Virus record (IMG/VR): IMGVR_UViG_3300046167_000272
Location: 1 to 34,059 of that record
Reading direction: 5' to 3' (one strand)
Source of the DNA: a virus
DNA: 34,059 nt
The notes below the pieces were generated by a model. The model was not told the origin of the DNA. It ran no database searches and saw nothing but the letters and a program-made list of their open reading frames with translations. Of this stretch, positions 8,843-17,382 are shown piece by piece. Made by a program: the position numbers and the translations under genes. Position 1 is the stretch's first letter. Each line of letters begins with the position of its first letter.

Positions 8843-9072
8843 GCAACTATACCCCGACGACAGACTTTGCCGCTAAGGATTCTTTGCCTTCTGGAGACAG
8901 TGGCAAGATTATTCGCGGTACAGAGTTCAGCACAGAATTTACTAACATAGCAACCGCAGTAACGTCAAAGGCTAACACAGCCAGTCCTACGTTTACTGGC
9001 ACTGTAACGATACCTGCCCTTACGTTTACAGGTACGTTAACGACAGGAACAATTGACGGAGGTGTTTACTAA
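8839..9072 (+). CDS. Small fibre-like tail protein
   Basis: 77 residues. The N-terminal part (SLPSGDSGKIIRGTEFSTEF) is a recognisable short module of marine phage fibre proteins. It continues into a Thr-rich beta repeat (FTGTVTIPALTFTGTLTTG) and ends TIDGGVY. The same closing signature, TVDGGTY, ends the fibre fragment at 1-441. It may be a small tail decoration, or a spare module for exchange with the main fibre. ATGA/TAATG overlaps join it to both neighbours. Confidence 0.6.
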   Translation: MSNYTPTTDFAAKDSLPSGDSGKIIRGTEFSTEFTNIATAVTSKANTASPTFTGTVTIPALTFTGTLTTGTIDGGVY

Positions 9073-10178
9073 TGGCTGCTTCTTATGAAGACATCATGAA
9101 TGCAATTGATTACTCAACAACTCTTACGGGAGGCGATGGGTCAGGCGGTGGAGGTCTTCAAGACTTCTTAGGTAACCTTGGTTTGCTTGGTGGTCTTGCT
9201 CAAGGCATAGGCGGAACTGCTGCTCTTACAGGCGCTTACGACAGGCTAGGCTCTATCGGTGAAGCAGCGCAGCAAGGCGCTCTTGGAATTGCTCAAGCTG
9301 GCCTTGATCAGACACAGTTCCAGCCCTTTAGCGTAACGTCAGCGACAGGTGGTCAGTTTGGTTATGATCCTACAACGGGCGCTGCAACAATGGGATTGTC
9401 TCCACAAGAGCAAGCCTTGCAGGGTATGTTAATGAACCAAGCGCAGACAACACTAGGCGCTACACCATACGGGCAGCAAGCAGGACGCGCAGCAGCAGAG
9501 CAGGCTTACGGTCTTGGCGGTGAGTTTATGGGTGCTGCTGGTATGCCTACAGCCGACCGAGAAGCTGCTGTGTACGAACGCTTACGCGCAGCACAGCGTC
9601 CTGAAGAGGAACGCCGCGCTTTAGCTTTAGAAGAAAGACTTCAAAACCAAGGACGAGGCGGTGTGCGTACTAGCATGTTTGGCGGTACGCCTGAGCAGCT
9701 TGCTATGTCTAAAGCGCAGGCTGAAGCGCAGAACACCGCAATGTTAGGCGCAATGCAGCAGGCTCAAGCAGAGCAGAGACAGCAAGCGCAGCTTGGTCAA
9801 GCGTTTACAGGCATGGGTTCTCAGTTGTCTGCACAAGACATGGCAATGTTAAGTGGACAGCAACAGCTAGGGCTGGGAGCCTTGGGCGGTTCTTACATAC
9901 CACAAGCACAGTTACTATCAGCTATGCAAGGCAGTCAGCTTTACCCACAGCTACAGCAGCGCGGTCAACTTACGGGCGCAGGTCTGTTTGGCGAAGCGTC
10001 TATGGGTGGTCTTGAGGCACTGTTGGGTGCTGGTCTGGGACAAGCTAACCTGATGGGTCAATTAGGTACTGGACTGATTGGCGGCTTGGCTACACCCACA
10101 GACAGCTACGGCGGCTTAAGTGACGTTTTAGGAGATGTAGGTGGTTTCTTAGAAGGCTTAGGATTATTTGGAGATTAA
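9072..10178 (+). CDS. Putative internal virion / ejection protein, Gly/Ala/Gln-rich
   Basis: 368 residues with strongly biased composition. A Gly-rich start (GGLQDFLGNLGLLGGLAQGI) has amphipathic helix character. A central helical part is rich in Ala, Gln and Glu (LGAMQQAQAEQRQQAQLGQA), and a Gly/Leu-rich end (LGDVGGFLEGLGLFGD) follows. No enzyme motif is seen. Three such genes in a row after the nozzle gene (this one, 10182-11423 and 11413-14409) match the usual position of the internal core proteins (T7 gp14/15/16) that are ejected to form a channel across the envelope. Function is inferred from place and composition. Confidence 0.55.
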   Translation: MAASYEDIMNAIDYSTTLTGGDGSGGGGLQDFLGNLGLLGGLAQGIGGTAALTGAYDRLGSIGEAAQQGALGIAQAGLDQTQFQPFSVTSATGGQFGYDPTTGAATMGLSPQEQALQGMLMNQAQTTLGATPYGQQAGRAAAEQAYGLGGEFMGAAGMPTADREAAVYERLRAAQRPEEERRALALEERLQNQGRGGVRTSMFGGTPEQLAMSKAQAEAQNTAMLGAMQQAQAEQRQQAQLGQAFTGMGSQLSAQDMAMLSGQQQLGLGALGGSYIPQAQLLSAMQGSQLYPQLQQRGQLTGAGLFGEASMGGLEALLGAGLGQANLMGQLGTGLIGGLATPTDSYGGLSDVLGDVGGFLEGLGLFGD

Positions 10179-10181
10179 GTA

Positions 10182-11423
10182 ATGGCTAAATTTGGACAAG
10201 GTTTTATACAGTCGCTGACACAGCCGGGGTACAGTCAAGGTTTGTTTGAGCTTGGTACTGCGCTTGGTCAGGCTCCTGCTGTGGCTGCTGAGAAACGTGA
10301 GCGTGAAAGCATGTTGGCGCAGATCAAAGACATGACGCCGCTAGAGACTGCTGACTACATGTTAAGCACCGCAAAAACGCCAGCACAAATGATGGCGGCT
10401 AAGACAGCCAGACAAGGCGCTCTTATACAATCAGGTAAGGAGTCTTTGGATGTAATGCAGTCAGCGTTTTTACGAGAAACAAATCCTAAGCGTTTGCAGG
10501 AGTTAGAAAACGCAATGATTGCAACGGCACAGCAAACTGGTAACGCATCTAGCCAGTTCGCTGGGGCGGCTAAAAAGAAGACTGACGGTATTAACAAGCA
10601 AGAAGCTGTCAAAGGCATCGATGTTTTAATTGGTCAAATAAGTAATCCTGAATCGTCTGACACGTTAGTACAGGCGTCAAAAGAAACAGCTTTGCAAGTT
10701 GCTCGTGATAACAACGTTCCAGTAGAACAAGTTAGGCAGGCTGTAGAAGCGGCAGACAAGAAAAGAGTAACTTCTGTTTACGAGTCTGAGACTTTAAAGA
10801 TAAACATGGCAACAAGAGCAGCAGAGCAGATACTGGCTAAAGGCGAAACTAAACAAAACTTTACAGATACTTATGGCGAAGAGTATGGATATGTCTTTGA
10901 CGATGTTAAAAACAAAAGAGAGATAGAAGATAGCCGTCTAAAAGTTGCTAGAGATAATCTCAGGGCAACAGAGTATAAGTACACTGATAAAGAATTAAAA
11001 GATTTTGGGTTGGACGACAACACAATAGATGTTATTAACGCTATGGAGTCAGGTGCTAAGAAAAATGCCGCTGTTTTTAAAGCTGTTCTTGCATTAAACG
11101 AAGCTGCTGCGGGTAAGCCACCTAATGCTTCTTTGATTGGCGTTTACGCTAAAGGCGCAGTAAACAGATTTATGGAGCAGATTAAAGGCTCTTACGATGA
11201 CGAAGATGAAGTAAAACAGGCAGAGGCTATGGCGTATGAGTGGGCTGTCAACACCTATGGAACTGCTGGTAAGTCACCAGAAGAGATGGCAGCAGCTACG
11301 GTTAACATACCAACTGGTAACGACGCTCAAGCAGGCGCGCCCGGAAACATAGCTGCACAAACAGTAGCGCTCATGGAAGAGATTAGTAAAGAGCTAAACG
11401 AGGAACCTAATAATGGGTCTTAG
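10182..11423 (+). CDS. Putative internal virion protein
   Basis: 413 residues, mostly helical and charged, with no signal peptide or membrane segment. It starts AKFGQGFIQSLTQPGYSQGL, a motif seen at the start of several marine podovirus internal proteins. A long helical body of Lys, Glu, Ala and Gln follows, and the end is disordered. It lies three bases after the previous gene and overlaps the start of the 998-residue protein by 11 bases, so the three are one translation unit. No enzymatic motif is seen. An ejection-complex role is inferred. Confidence 0.5.
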   Translation: MAKFGQGFIQSLTQPGYSQGLFELGTALGQAPAVAAEKRERESMLAQIKDMTPLETADYMLSTAKTPAQMMAAKTARQGALIQSGKESLDVMQSAFLRETNPKRLQELENAMIATAQQTGNASSQFAGAAKKKTDGINKQEAVKGIDVLIGQISNPESSDTLVQASKETALQVARDNNVPVEQVRQAVEAADKKRVTSVYESETLKINMATRAAEQILAKGETKQNFTDTYGEEYGYVFDDVKNKREIEDSRLKVARDNLRATEYKYTDKELKDFGLDDNTIDVINAMESGAKKNAAVFKAVLALNEAAAGKPPNASLIGVYAKGAVNRFMEQIKGSYDDEDEVKQAEAMAYEWAVNTYGTAGKSPEEMAAATVNIPTGNDAQAGAPGNIAAQTVALMEEISKELNEEPNNGS

Positions 11424-14409
11424 TTTTTCAGAAACTTCTGAGCTATACAAACTTAAGGCGCTTGCTGAAGAAAAAGGCAGGGATGATCTTATACCTAAGA
11501 TAGACGCTCTGCTTGCAAGCGACGACAATCAAGTTGATCTGATGTCAAGAGAGGGTCGCGTATATGAAAAAGAGTTTAAAGCAGAGCAGCTAGAGTATAG
11601 AGAAAACAAAGACGCATCCGAGCAGTTGTCAGGGTTGTTGCAGCTTGTTGCAGAAAAAGGCAGGGACGATCTTATACCTAAAGTACAGGCGCTTAAAAGC
11701 GTTGTCGATAAAACAGTTTATGATTACGAAGACATAACAGAAGAAATACGTGGTGCTGGCTCTGCTGCGTTAGAGGCTGTATCTGTTGGGGCGCTAGGCG
11801 ATGAGGCGCAATCTTGGGCGATTGCTGGGTTGACGGGGCAAGACTATGACGCTGTTCTTGAGGACACAAGACGCATACAAGAAGAGTTCGCTGAAGACCT
11901 TCCTGTTTTAGATTTAGGTATCAGGATAGCTGCTGGATTTATACCGTCCGTTCGTCTAGCCAAAGCTTTAGGTGTAGGTAAAACGTTTGCTGGCGGTGCG
12001 GCTCGTCAGGGTGGTTTAACCGCTGGTGAAATAGGTGCGTATTCTTTCTTTGAAGGCGAAGGAGATGCGGGAAGCCGTCTTGAAAACGTAGCCAGAACTT
12101 TTCAAGACCCTCTAGCAATAGGCGCTGTTGGTCTTGGCGGTGGCTTAGGAGGCATTGCAGGACGCTCAGTAGGTAAAGCAAAGCAGCTAGAAGAAGCTGT
12201 TGAAAAAGCTATCAAAGGCGAAGAAAAGAAACTGGAAAGGCTTCGCACAGGTAAGGACAGGACGGTAGGTACTGATGTTGTTGACGCTTCGCAGCAATCT
12301 GCTGATCAGGCTGTTATACGTTTTTACAATCAAAACGGAAGGATGCCTGAAGGAACTGAGATAACTCAGATATACCGGGAGATGTCTGAAGAGATTGGCG
12401 TACCTATAAATAGAATCATGCAGTCTGAAATGAAAGCAGGACAGCGGCGTTTAGACCTTGACTATAGAACCAAATCAATAGAAGACATACGTAAGCGCGC
12501 TAAAGTAAGCGGAGACTTTGTTACTGAAACACAAGCAAGAACAAGTCGAGGCATATTAAAAGATTTTTATGAAGACAAGTTAGAGCCTATAGTTGAAGTT
12601 GCTAAAAGAAGAATAGGTGAAAAAGCTGCTGGGAATTTTCAGCGCATGGCTACTAACATGGCTAGACAGCAGCAAGATTTTGATACAATGTTTAATACAG
12701 ATCAAGTACAGGCTTTTGCTAGAGCGTTAGAAGCAGACTCAGGAGTTATAAAGCAGCGTATACTTAACTTTTCTAACTCAAACTTAGATAACGTTGTAAG
12801 ACGCAAGGAGTTTTCAGAACTCAAAAAGCTTTTAACTAAAGAGCAGATGGATGGTCTTAGGGCTATGCTTCGTATACGCGCTGATCAAGCAGGCCAGTAC
12901 AGAAAGTTTGTATTCAAGGGCGTACCAATAGATCCGTTGTACGTACCGTCAAGGACTCTGGCTCAAAGCAATAAAGCTGCTTTGTTTAACAGAAGAAACA
13001 TGCCGAGAAACGCCGTTGATGAAAATATGATGGAAAGAAAGCGTGGCTATCTGACAGAAGGTCAGGCTGCTGACTATGAGAATCCTATAATAGTTATGCG
13101 CGATAAGATTGCTCACGACGAAGCTGTTATTCAGCTGCATAAAAACTTCAAACTTAACAACAACACAAATAAGATTACGCAGGCTACAGAAGAGACAAAG
13201 GATCAAGTCACTAAGCAGGTTAGGCGTGAAGTCGAAGAAGGCAGCGCGTCTTTTGTGCAGCTTCGTGAAGCTCTTAAAGAAGAGGGAGCTAACTCAGGTG
13301 TAATACAAACTGCTGAAGAGTTAATGCGTTCTTTAATTGTACGGGGAACAACAGGCCCGTCAGGGGCATTAGCTAACATACGAAAAGCAGCGTACATGGG
13401 AACTATTGGAAACCCTTACAGTGCTTTGTTAAACTTTGGAGATGTTGGAAACACTGTTGTTAACTTTGGCGCTGACAACACAGGCGCTGCGCTGGTTAAC
13501 ATGCTTAAGCGTGACGGTATACGTGTAGGCGTACAAGACGTTGGCTTAGTTAATCAGGCTTCTGGTGAGTTCTTAAGGGAAGGATCTACTAAGTGGAACA
13601 GACGTTTTAATTTAATGTCTGATCTCACTTTTAAAGGGTCTGGATTTAGAGCGGCTGACGTTGCAGGAAAGACAGTAACTTTAAACGCAGCAGTACAGCG
13701 TGGCAGAATGATGGCGGCTGACGGATCTCTTCTTAGTGAATACAATTGGTTGTTTGGAAGACAAGAGCTTTTGAATTTACGTAAAGACTTACTGGCTAAC
13801 AAGAAGACAGACAGGGTTCGTGAGTTTGCTGCGGCAGAACTTGCAAAGCTACAACCTTCTGATCTAGCGCAGATGCCTAAGTGGTACTTAGACCACCCTA
13901 ACGGAAGACTTCTGTACATGTTAAGAACGTTTGGTTTAAAGCAACTACAACAAGTAAAGCGTCTTGTGTTTGAAACTTGGAAGGAAGGCGTCAAGCGTAA
14001 CGATAACAACCTAAAGAAAGAAGCAATCAAGAACGCTGCTGCTTACGTTGTTGTTGTGGGTGGAGGCAATACACTGCTTAATGAACTGCGTCAGCCCGTC
14101 AAAGGAAAGCGAGATGCTTTTGAGATGGACGAAATGGAAGACTACTTTATTGACTTTATGTTAGGGGTCGCTACAGTTAACACCCAAAGTAAGTATACTT
14201 TAGAGAAACTTGCGAAGGGAGATGCTAGAGCAGCTATAAAAGCTTTCTTTCCTGCTCCATTAAACATGTCTGAAGACGTTGTTGGGGATATTGCTGCTGG
14301 GTTGTTTGACGAAAAAGATATAGATGAACTTTTCTTTGAAGGAAAAGGGGTAAGGTGGCTACCCTTTATGAGAGTAGCGCAGCCTTACCTTGAGGAAGAG
14401 TTCGACTAG
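11413..14409 (+). CDS. Large internal virion protein (998 residues)
   Basis: The longest gene in the window. The N-terminus holds two copies of a short helical repeat, AEEKGRDDLIPKIDAL (about residue 17) and VAEKGRDDLIPKVQAL (about residue 78). A glycine-rich hydrophobic stretch follows near residue 235 (AIGAVGLGGGLGGIAGRSVG). The rest is helical and charged, and the C-terminus keeps Trp/Phe-rich patches. It fills the place of the large core/ejection protein of podoviruses (T7 gp16, 1318 residues), but I see no lytic transglycosylase motif. It is the last late gene. Its TAG stop lies in a CTAG palindrome shared with the convergent RNR gene. Confidence 0.6.
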   Translation: MGLSFSETSELYKLKALAEEKGRDDLIPKIDALLASDDNQVDLMSREGRVYEKEFKAEQLEYRENKDASEQLSGLLQLVAEKGRDDLIPKVQALKSVVDKTVYDYEDITEEIRGAGSAALEAVSVGALGDEAQSWAIAGLTGQDYDAVLEDTRRIQEEFAEDLPVLDLGIRIAAGFIPSVRLAKALGVGKTFAGGAARQGGLTAGEIGAYSFFEGEGDAGSRLENVARTFQDPLAIGAVGLGGGLGGIAGRSVGKAKQLEEAVEKAIKGEEKKLERLRTGKDRTVGTDVVDASQQSADQAVIRFYNQNGRMPEGTEITQIYREMSEEIGVPINRIMQSEMKAGQRRLDLDYRTKSIEDIRKRAKVSGDFVTETQARTSRGILKDFYEDKLEPIVEVAKRRIGEKAAGNFQRMATNMARQQQDFDTMFNTDQVQAFARALEADSGVIKQRILNFSNSNLDNVVRRKEFSELKKLLTKEQMDGLRAMLRIRADQAGQYRKFVFKGVPIDPLYVPSRTLAQSNKAALFNRRNMPRNAVDENMMERKRGYLTEGQAADYENPIIVMRDKIAHDEAVIQLHKNFKLNNNTNKITQATEETKDQVTKQVRREVEEGSASFVQLREALKEEGANSGVIQTAEELMRSLIVRGTTGPSGALANIRKAAYMGTIGNPYSALLNFGDVGNTVVNFGADNTGAALVNMLKRDGIRVGVQDVGLVNQASGEFLREGSTKWNRRFNLMSDLTFKGSGFRAADVAGKTVTLNAAVQRGRMMAADGSLLSEYNWLFGRQELLNLRKDLLANKKTDRVREFAAAELAKLQPSDLAQMPKWYLDHPNGRLLYMLRTFGLKQLQQVKRLVFETWKEGVKRNDNNLKKEAIKNAAAYVVVVGGGNTLLNELRQPVKGKRDAFEMDEMEDYFIDFMLGVATVNTQSKYTLEKLAKGDARAAIKAFFPAPLNMSEDVVGDIAAGLFDEKDIDELFFEGKGVRWLPFMRVAQPYLEEEFD
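14406..14409. other. Convergent stop codons sharing a CTAG palindrome
   Basis: The TAG of the late gene (+ strand, 14407-14409) and the TAG of RNR (- strand, 14408-14406) are read from the same four bases, CTAG. No hairpin plus T-run is visible nearby, so the two convergent transcripts have no obvious intrinsic terminator between them. Confidence 0.8.
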
Positions 14410-16271
14410 AGTTCGCAGTTGTTACCAGTACAAGCCAGTTGCTGTGATCCTTCGGTCATGTCGCTGGCTTCTTCTATGTCCCAACTAAAGTCTTTCGGAA
14501 AGTCTTTGCATAACTTGTTATACGTTGACTTGTCGATAGCTTCATAGGGTGCTTGCTGGTACGTGTGGTCACTGTACGGTAAGAAACTGATACCACTGAT
14601 CTTATCGAACTTGTTATATAACCATTGTCCTACCTCTAAGAACTCGTCGTCGCGGTAGTAACACGTCATTGACGGCTTGTGTTCACACCAGTAGTCCTGA
14701 TAGATTTCCCACAACTCTAGCTGTTCCATGGCGCCCATGTCTGACGCCAACACAGCGCAGTCAGGAGCCTCCATAGGAAAGCTGAACACCTTAGTGTTGG
14801 GTGACATAACATCATTCTCTACAGGTACACCAGCAGCCTCTAGCACAGCACACAACGGATCGTCTGAGGAACCTCGAACGCGCCTTATGTAGTGTCGTGA
14901 GAATCGCGGGTGAATGCCTGAAGCAGAGTCCACAAGCTGACTAACAGTACCACTGGGCTTAACAGCAGTAATAGCAGTAGAAGCATTAATCCCAAGTCTG
15001 TCAGCATGAGCTTTGTTCGTAGCCACAGCTTCTTCACGTAACGCCTTAAGCCACTTCTTAAGTTTGTCACTGTCTTCCCTCCCGGATAGTACAGGATGAT
15101 CCATGATGCCTGTTAAGGATACACCCAGTAGCGCCTCCTCTTTTGTGTTAGTCTCCCATATCTTACGTAGATACCTGAAGTTCGTTAGCGTAGCCTGAAG
15201 AGTTCCAAGGACAGTAGCGACACGTACTTTTCGCTTGAGGTCTGACAACGTATCGGCTGGCCTGACAACAACTTCTGATAGGTTACAGAATTGATAGGGT
15301 CTGAGGATGATTTCACTGCATGGATTAGTTCCAAAATCATAGGTAGCATCTCGTCGCTCGTTCTTTGCAGCTTGCTTTTGACTTGCGACTCTAGAGAACA
15401 TACCTCGTTCACCTGACCTTGACTCATATAAACTTGTCCACTCGTTTAGGAACGCCTCAAAGTCGGGCTTCTCTGTATAACACGCTGAGTTGTTTGCTAG
15501 TCCACGTTGGGGATTATCTATCCACCACTGTCCTGACTTGGCTCGTCTGATCCTGTCGTCTGTAAGGTTACTGAGACCGATAAGGGCACTTCGTCTGACC
15601 CCGCCCACGACAACGATCTGTGCAATCTTACAGCATACATCGTGGCATTCGACACTACTGAGCTTGCGTCCAGCAGCGGCCCTAAAGATGTCAACGGTGA
15701 ACCGGAACAAATCTTCAAGAGGCTCTGGCCCAGAAGCTCTACCTCCGAATGTCTTGAGGGGTGCACCCGAAGGCCGTACTCCAGAAACGTCCCACTTTGG
15801 AACTTGACCACTATAGAGCATAGCGATGAGTTCTCGGTACGCTTTGGCCCATCCAATTTTTGAATCTGATACGTGTATGATACTGTCGGTTTCATGGAAG
15901 TCCTCTGCTACCTCTGGTAACTTCTGTATGTACTGACGTTCTACTGAGAATCCTGCTCCGGTGCCACACATGAGAACATACATCATCTCATCAAATGCTT
16001 TGGGGTGATCGATAGGCATGTAGCTACAGTTGAACCCTGCAACGTTGTCACGATCAAGCGCGTCACCAGCAGTCATCAGCGCCCTCATCGAAGGCATCAC
16101 CTCCAGATTCTCAATAGCTTTACGCGCCTCCTTAGCGTCAGCCTCTGGTAGCTTGTCGCCCCAGTAGTCTACGTAACGTCCCACTGTTTCTTCCCAAGTC
16201 TCACGGCGTTGCTTCTCTGGTATGTAACGTGCGTACCGTGACTTGTGTATGTACTGTTGATATGCGTCCAT
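14406..16271 (-). CDS. nrdJ: Adenosylcobalamin-dependent (class II) ribonucleotide reductase
   Basis: 621 residues, shorter than the 739-residue Lactobacillus enzyme. It reduces ribonucleotides (the triphosphate in this monomeric type) to deoxyribonucleotides using coenzyme B12, giving dNTPs for phage replication. Seen: NCSY with Cys82, MCGTGAGFSVE (101-111), VRPSGAPLKTFGGRASG (165-181), the catalytic NPCSEI (Asn316, radical Cys318, Glu320) and Cys329, the partner expected for Cys82. VKPSGTVSQLVDSASGIHPR and a C-terminal shuttle pair (CTGNNC) follow. A strong GGAGGAGAAG site precedes the ATG, so the start is secure. It ends the - strand operon and needs B12 from the host. B12-dependent RNRs are a hallmark of cobavirus-type phages. 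Confidence 0.93.
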   Translation of the reverse strand: MDAYQQYIHKSRYARYIPEKQRRETWEETVGRYVDYWGDKLPEADAKEARKAIENLEVMPSMRALMTAGDALDRDNVAGFNCSYMPIDHPKAFDEMMYVLMCGTGAGFSVERQYIQKLPEVAEDFHETDSIIHVSDSKIGWAKAYRELIAMLYSGQVPKWDVSGVRPSGAPLKTFGGRASGPEPLEDLFRFTVDIFRAAAGRKLSSVECHDVCCKIAQIVVVGGVRRSALIGLSNLTDDRIRRAKSGQWWIDNPQRGLANNSACYTEKPDFEAFLNEWTSLYESRSGERGMFSRVASQKQAAKNERRDATYDFGTNPCSEIILRPYQFCNLSEVVVRPADTLSDLKRKVRVATVLGTLQATLTNFRYLRKIWETNTKEEALLGVSLTGIMDHPVLSGREDSDKLKKWLKALREEAVATNKAHADRLGINASTAITAVKPSGTVSQLVDSASGIHPRFSRHYIRRVRGSSDDPLCAVLEAAGVPVENDVMSPNTKVFSFPMEAPDCAVLASDMGAMEQLELWEIYQDYWCEHKPSMTCYYRDDEFLEVGQWLYNKFDKISGISFLPYSDHTYQQAPYEAIDKSTYNKLCKDFPKDFSWDIEEASDMTEGSQQLACTGNNCEL

Positions 16272-16529
16272 CTATTCTTCTCCTCCGTACCCTAAAGTTT
16301 CTAACATAATTGAGTGTGCTCCCATCGTTAACAGCATGTGTGCTGAATCTGGATAGCCGTCGTTACTGATAACCTGCATCACCTTGTCGTCACTGAATAC
16401 AACGATAGCTGTCTTAACGTCTATGCCTCCCTCTTCCATCTCGTCTGTTGCGTCAGCTAACGACTGAAACAAATCAGACGCCTTTATAGCCTCTTTGGTT
16501 TTACCGAACTCACCTTGCACTACCTTCAT
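16272..16529 (-). CDS. Small hypothetical protein
   Basis: 85 residues from the ATG at 16529 (MKVVQGEFGKTKEAIKASD). That start overlaps the upstream stop (ATGA) and has GGAG five bases ahead, so it is preferred over an in-frame GTG at 16550. The protein is acidic and looks alpha/beta (DVKTAIVVFSDDKVMQVISN). No motif gives a function. It ends directly against the RNR start, so a link to nucleotide metabolism is possible but not shown. Confidence 0.6.
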   Translation of the reverse strand: MKVVQGEFGKTKEAIKASDLFQSLADATDEMEEGGIDVKTAIVVFSDDKVMQVISNDGYPDSAHMLLTMGAHSIMLETLGYGGEE

Positions 16530-16621
16530 AAGAACTCCGACATTAGCCACGTTACGTTAAACACCAGCAGCACGATGAGTACTGTGTAGTATATTGCTTG
16601 TTCCTTCTCATATCTGTTCAT
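16526..16621 (-). CDS. 31-residue single-span membrane peptide
   Basis: It opens with ATG at 16621, overlapping the previous stop (TAATG), and ends in TGA overlapping the next ATG. After the charged MNRYEKEQ comes one membrane segment (AIYYTVLIVLLVFNVTWLM). Coupling at both ends supports a real gene. Function unknown. Confidence 0.55.
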   Translation of the reverse strand: MNRYEKEQAIYYTVLIVLLVFNVTWLMSEFL

Positions 16622-16857
16622 TAGTTTATTCTCCTTCCTACTCGCTCTTCGTAACTCATCCACCCCTTATCGGGATCGTTAATCATACACGTGTATCCTG
16701 CGATAACCTTTACCTCGTGGCCTGTAAGCTCACCGTAAGCCTGACACTTATACTTAGCCGCCGCGACAGCAAGTGAAGCAGCAAGCCAAGCTACGCCGAA
16801 CACAAAACCGAACGAGCCTATGAATATCTTAGTAACTGCCCAAGCATCGTCACTCAT
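16621..16857 (-). CDS. Small membrane protein
   Basis: 78 residues. A long hydrophobic segment at the N-terminal side (IFIGSFGFVFGVAWLAASLA VAAA) predicts one membrane span, followed by a cytoplasmic or periplasmic tail with a cysteine pair (KYKCQAYGE, GYTCMINDP). The start overlaps the stop of the DUF3310 gene (ATGA) and its stop overlaps the 31-residue membrane peptide. No known family is recognised. Confidence 0.55.
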   Translation of the reverse strand: MSDDAWAVTKIFIGSFGFVFGVAWLAASLAVAAAKYKCQAYGELTGHEVKVIAGYTCMINDPDKGWMSYEERVGRRIN

Positions 16858-17219
16858 TGGTTATCCTCTATCAATACATCAATCAATCTATTTAAGTACC
16901 AGTCTGCCTTACGTAGATCCTCAATGGGTTTCTCTTTGTAGTCGTAGCGCCAGAGGTACTTCATTACGTTACCCTTGAGGTAGCCAAAGAACTGCTCAGG
17001 TGGCATGGATGCCCTGATAGCTTCAATGGCCTCAATAGCTCCTGTGTTGTAGTGATCTGGATTCTCTACAGGACAGGACTCCTTGGGTGCATCTGATGGG
17101 TGGTACAACTTAGCTGCTACTGTGTCCCACTCTTTAGGTGACGCTGAATCAATTGACTTGCCGAAGGTATACTCAGGCTCATCGCTGAATGGTAAGTTAC
17201 GTTTACTCTTAGTTGTCAT
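16854..17219 (-). CDS. DUF3310 protein (related to part of T7 gp1.7)
   Basis: 121 residues. The C-terminal two thirds carry the family signature: NPDHYNTGAIEAIEAIRASM, FFGYLKGNVMKYLWRYDYK, then LRKADWYLNRLIDVL. In T7 gp1.7 a related domain is part of a nucleotide kinase; stand-alone DUF3310 proteins are common in phages with an unproven role, probably in nucleotide metabolism. The first 50 residues are a polar, poorly ordered extension. It overlaps the small gene upstream by 11 bases and the membrane protein downstream by four. Its place between RNR and replication genes fits a dNTP-supply role. Confidence 0.8.
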   Translation of the reverse strand: MTTKSKRNLPFSDEPEYTFGKSIDSASPKEWDTVAAKLYHPSDAPKESCPVENPDHYNTGAIEAIEAIRASMPPEQFFGYLKGNVMKYLWRYDYKEKPIEDLRKADWYLNRLIDVLIEDNQ

Positions 17220-17382
17220 CTACTTCGTCCTCCAATCCGTTGAACTTATCTATGTTAGTCTGTATCTTATCCTGAAACTTATCGACAAGATCGTAAGAGT
17301 TTATCTCTAGAACTTCAAGCAGTGTTATCTCATCGATGTGGTCTGCTATGAGTTCAAGCATCTCATCAAACGTCCGTGCCAT
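17209..17382 (-). CDS. 57-residue acidic helical protein
   Basis: ATG at 17382, TAA ending at 17209. The protein reads MARTFDEMLELIADHIDEI, then a helix LLEVLEINSYDLVDKFQDKI, then an acidic end (GLEDEVDDN). It overlaps the phosphoesterase gene by 17 bases and the DUF3310 gene by 11, as is usual in this operon. Similar short acidic helices next to DUF3310 genes occur in other marine phages. No function can be read from it. Confidence 0.6.
   Translation of the reverse strand: MARTFDEMLELIADHIDEITLLEVLEINSYDLVDKFQDKIQTNIDKFNGLEDEVDDN

Noticed and set aside
11413-14409. A lytic transglycosylase domain in the large internal protein
   Set aside because: Position fits T7 gp16, but I could not find the catalytic glutamate motif of the family.
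15490-15895. Open frames on both strands inside RNR
   Set aside because: RNR is intact here with all catalytic residues in frame, so the others are shadows.
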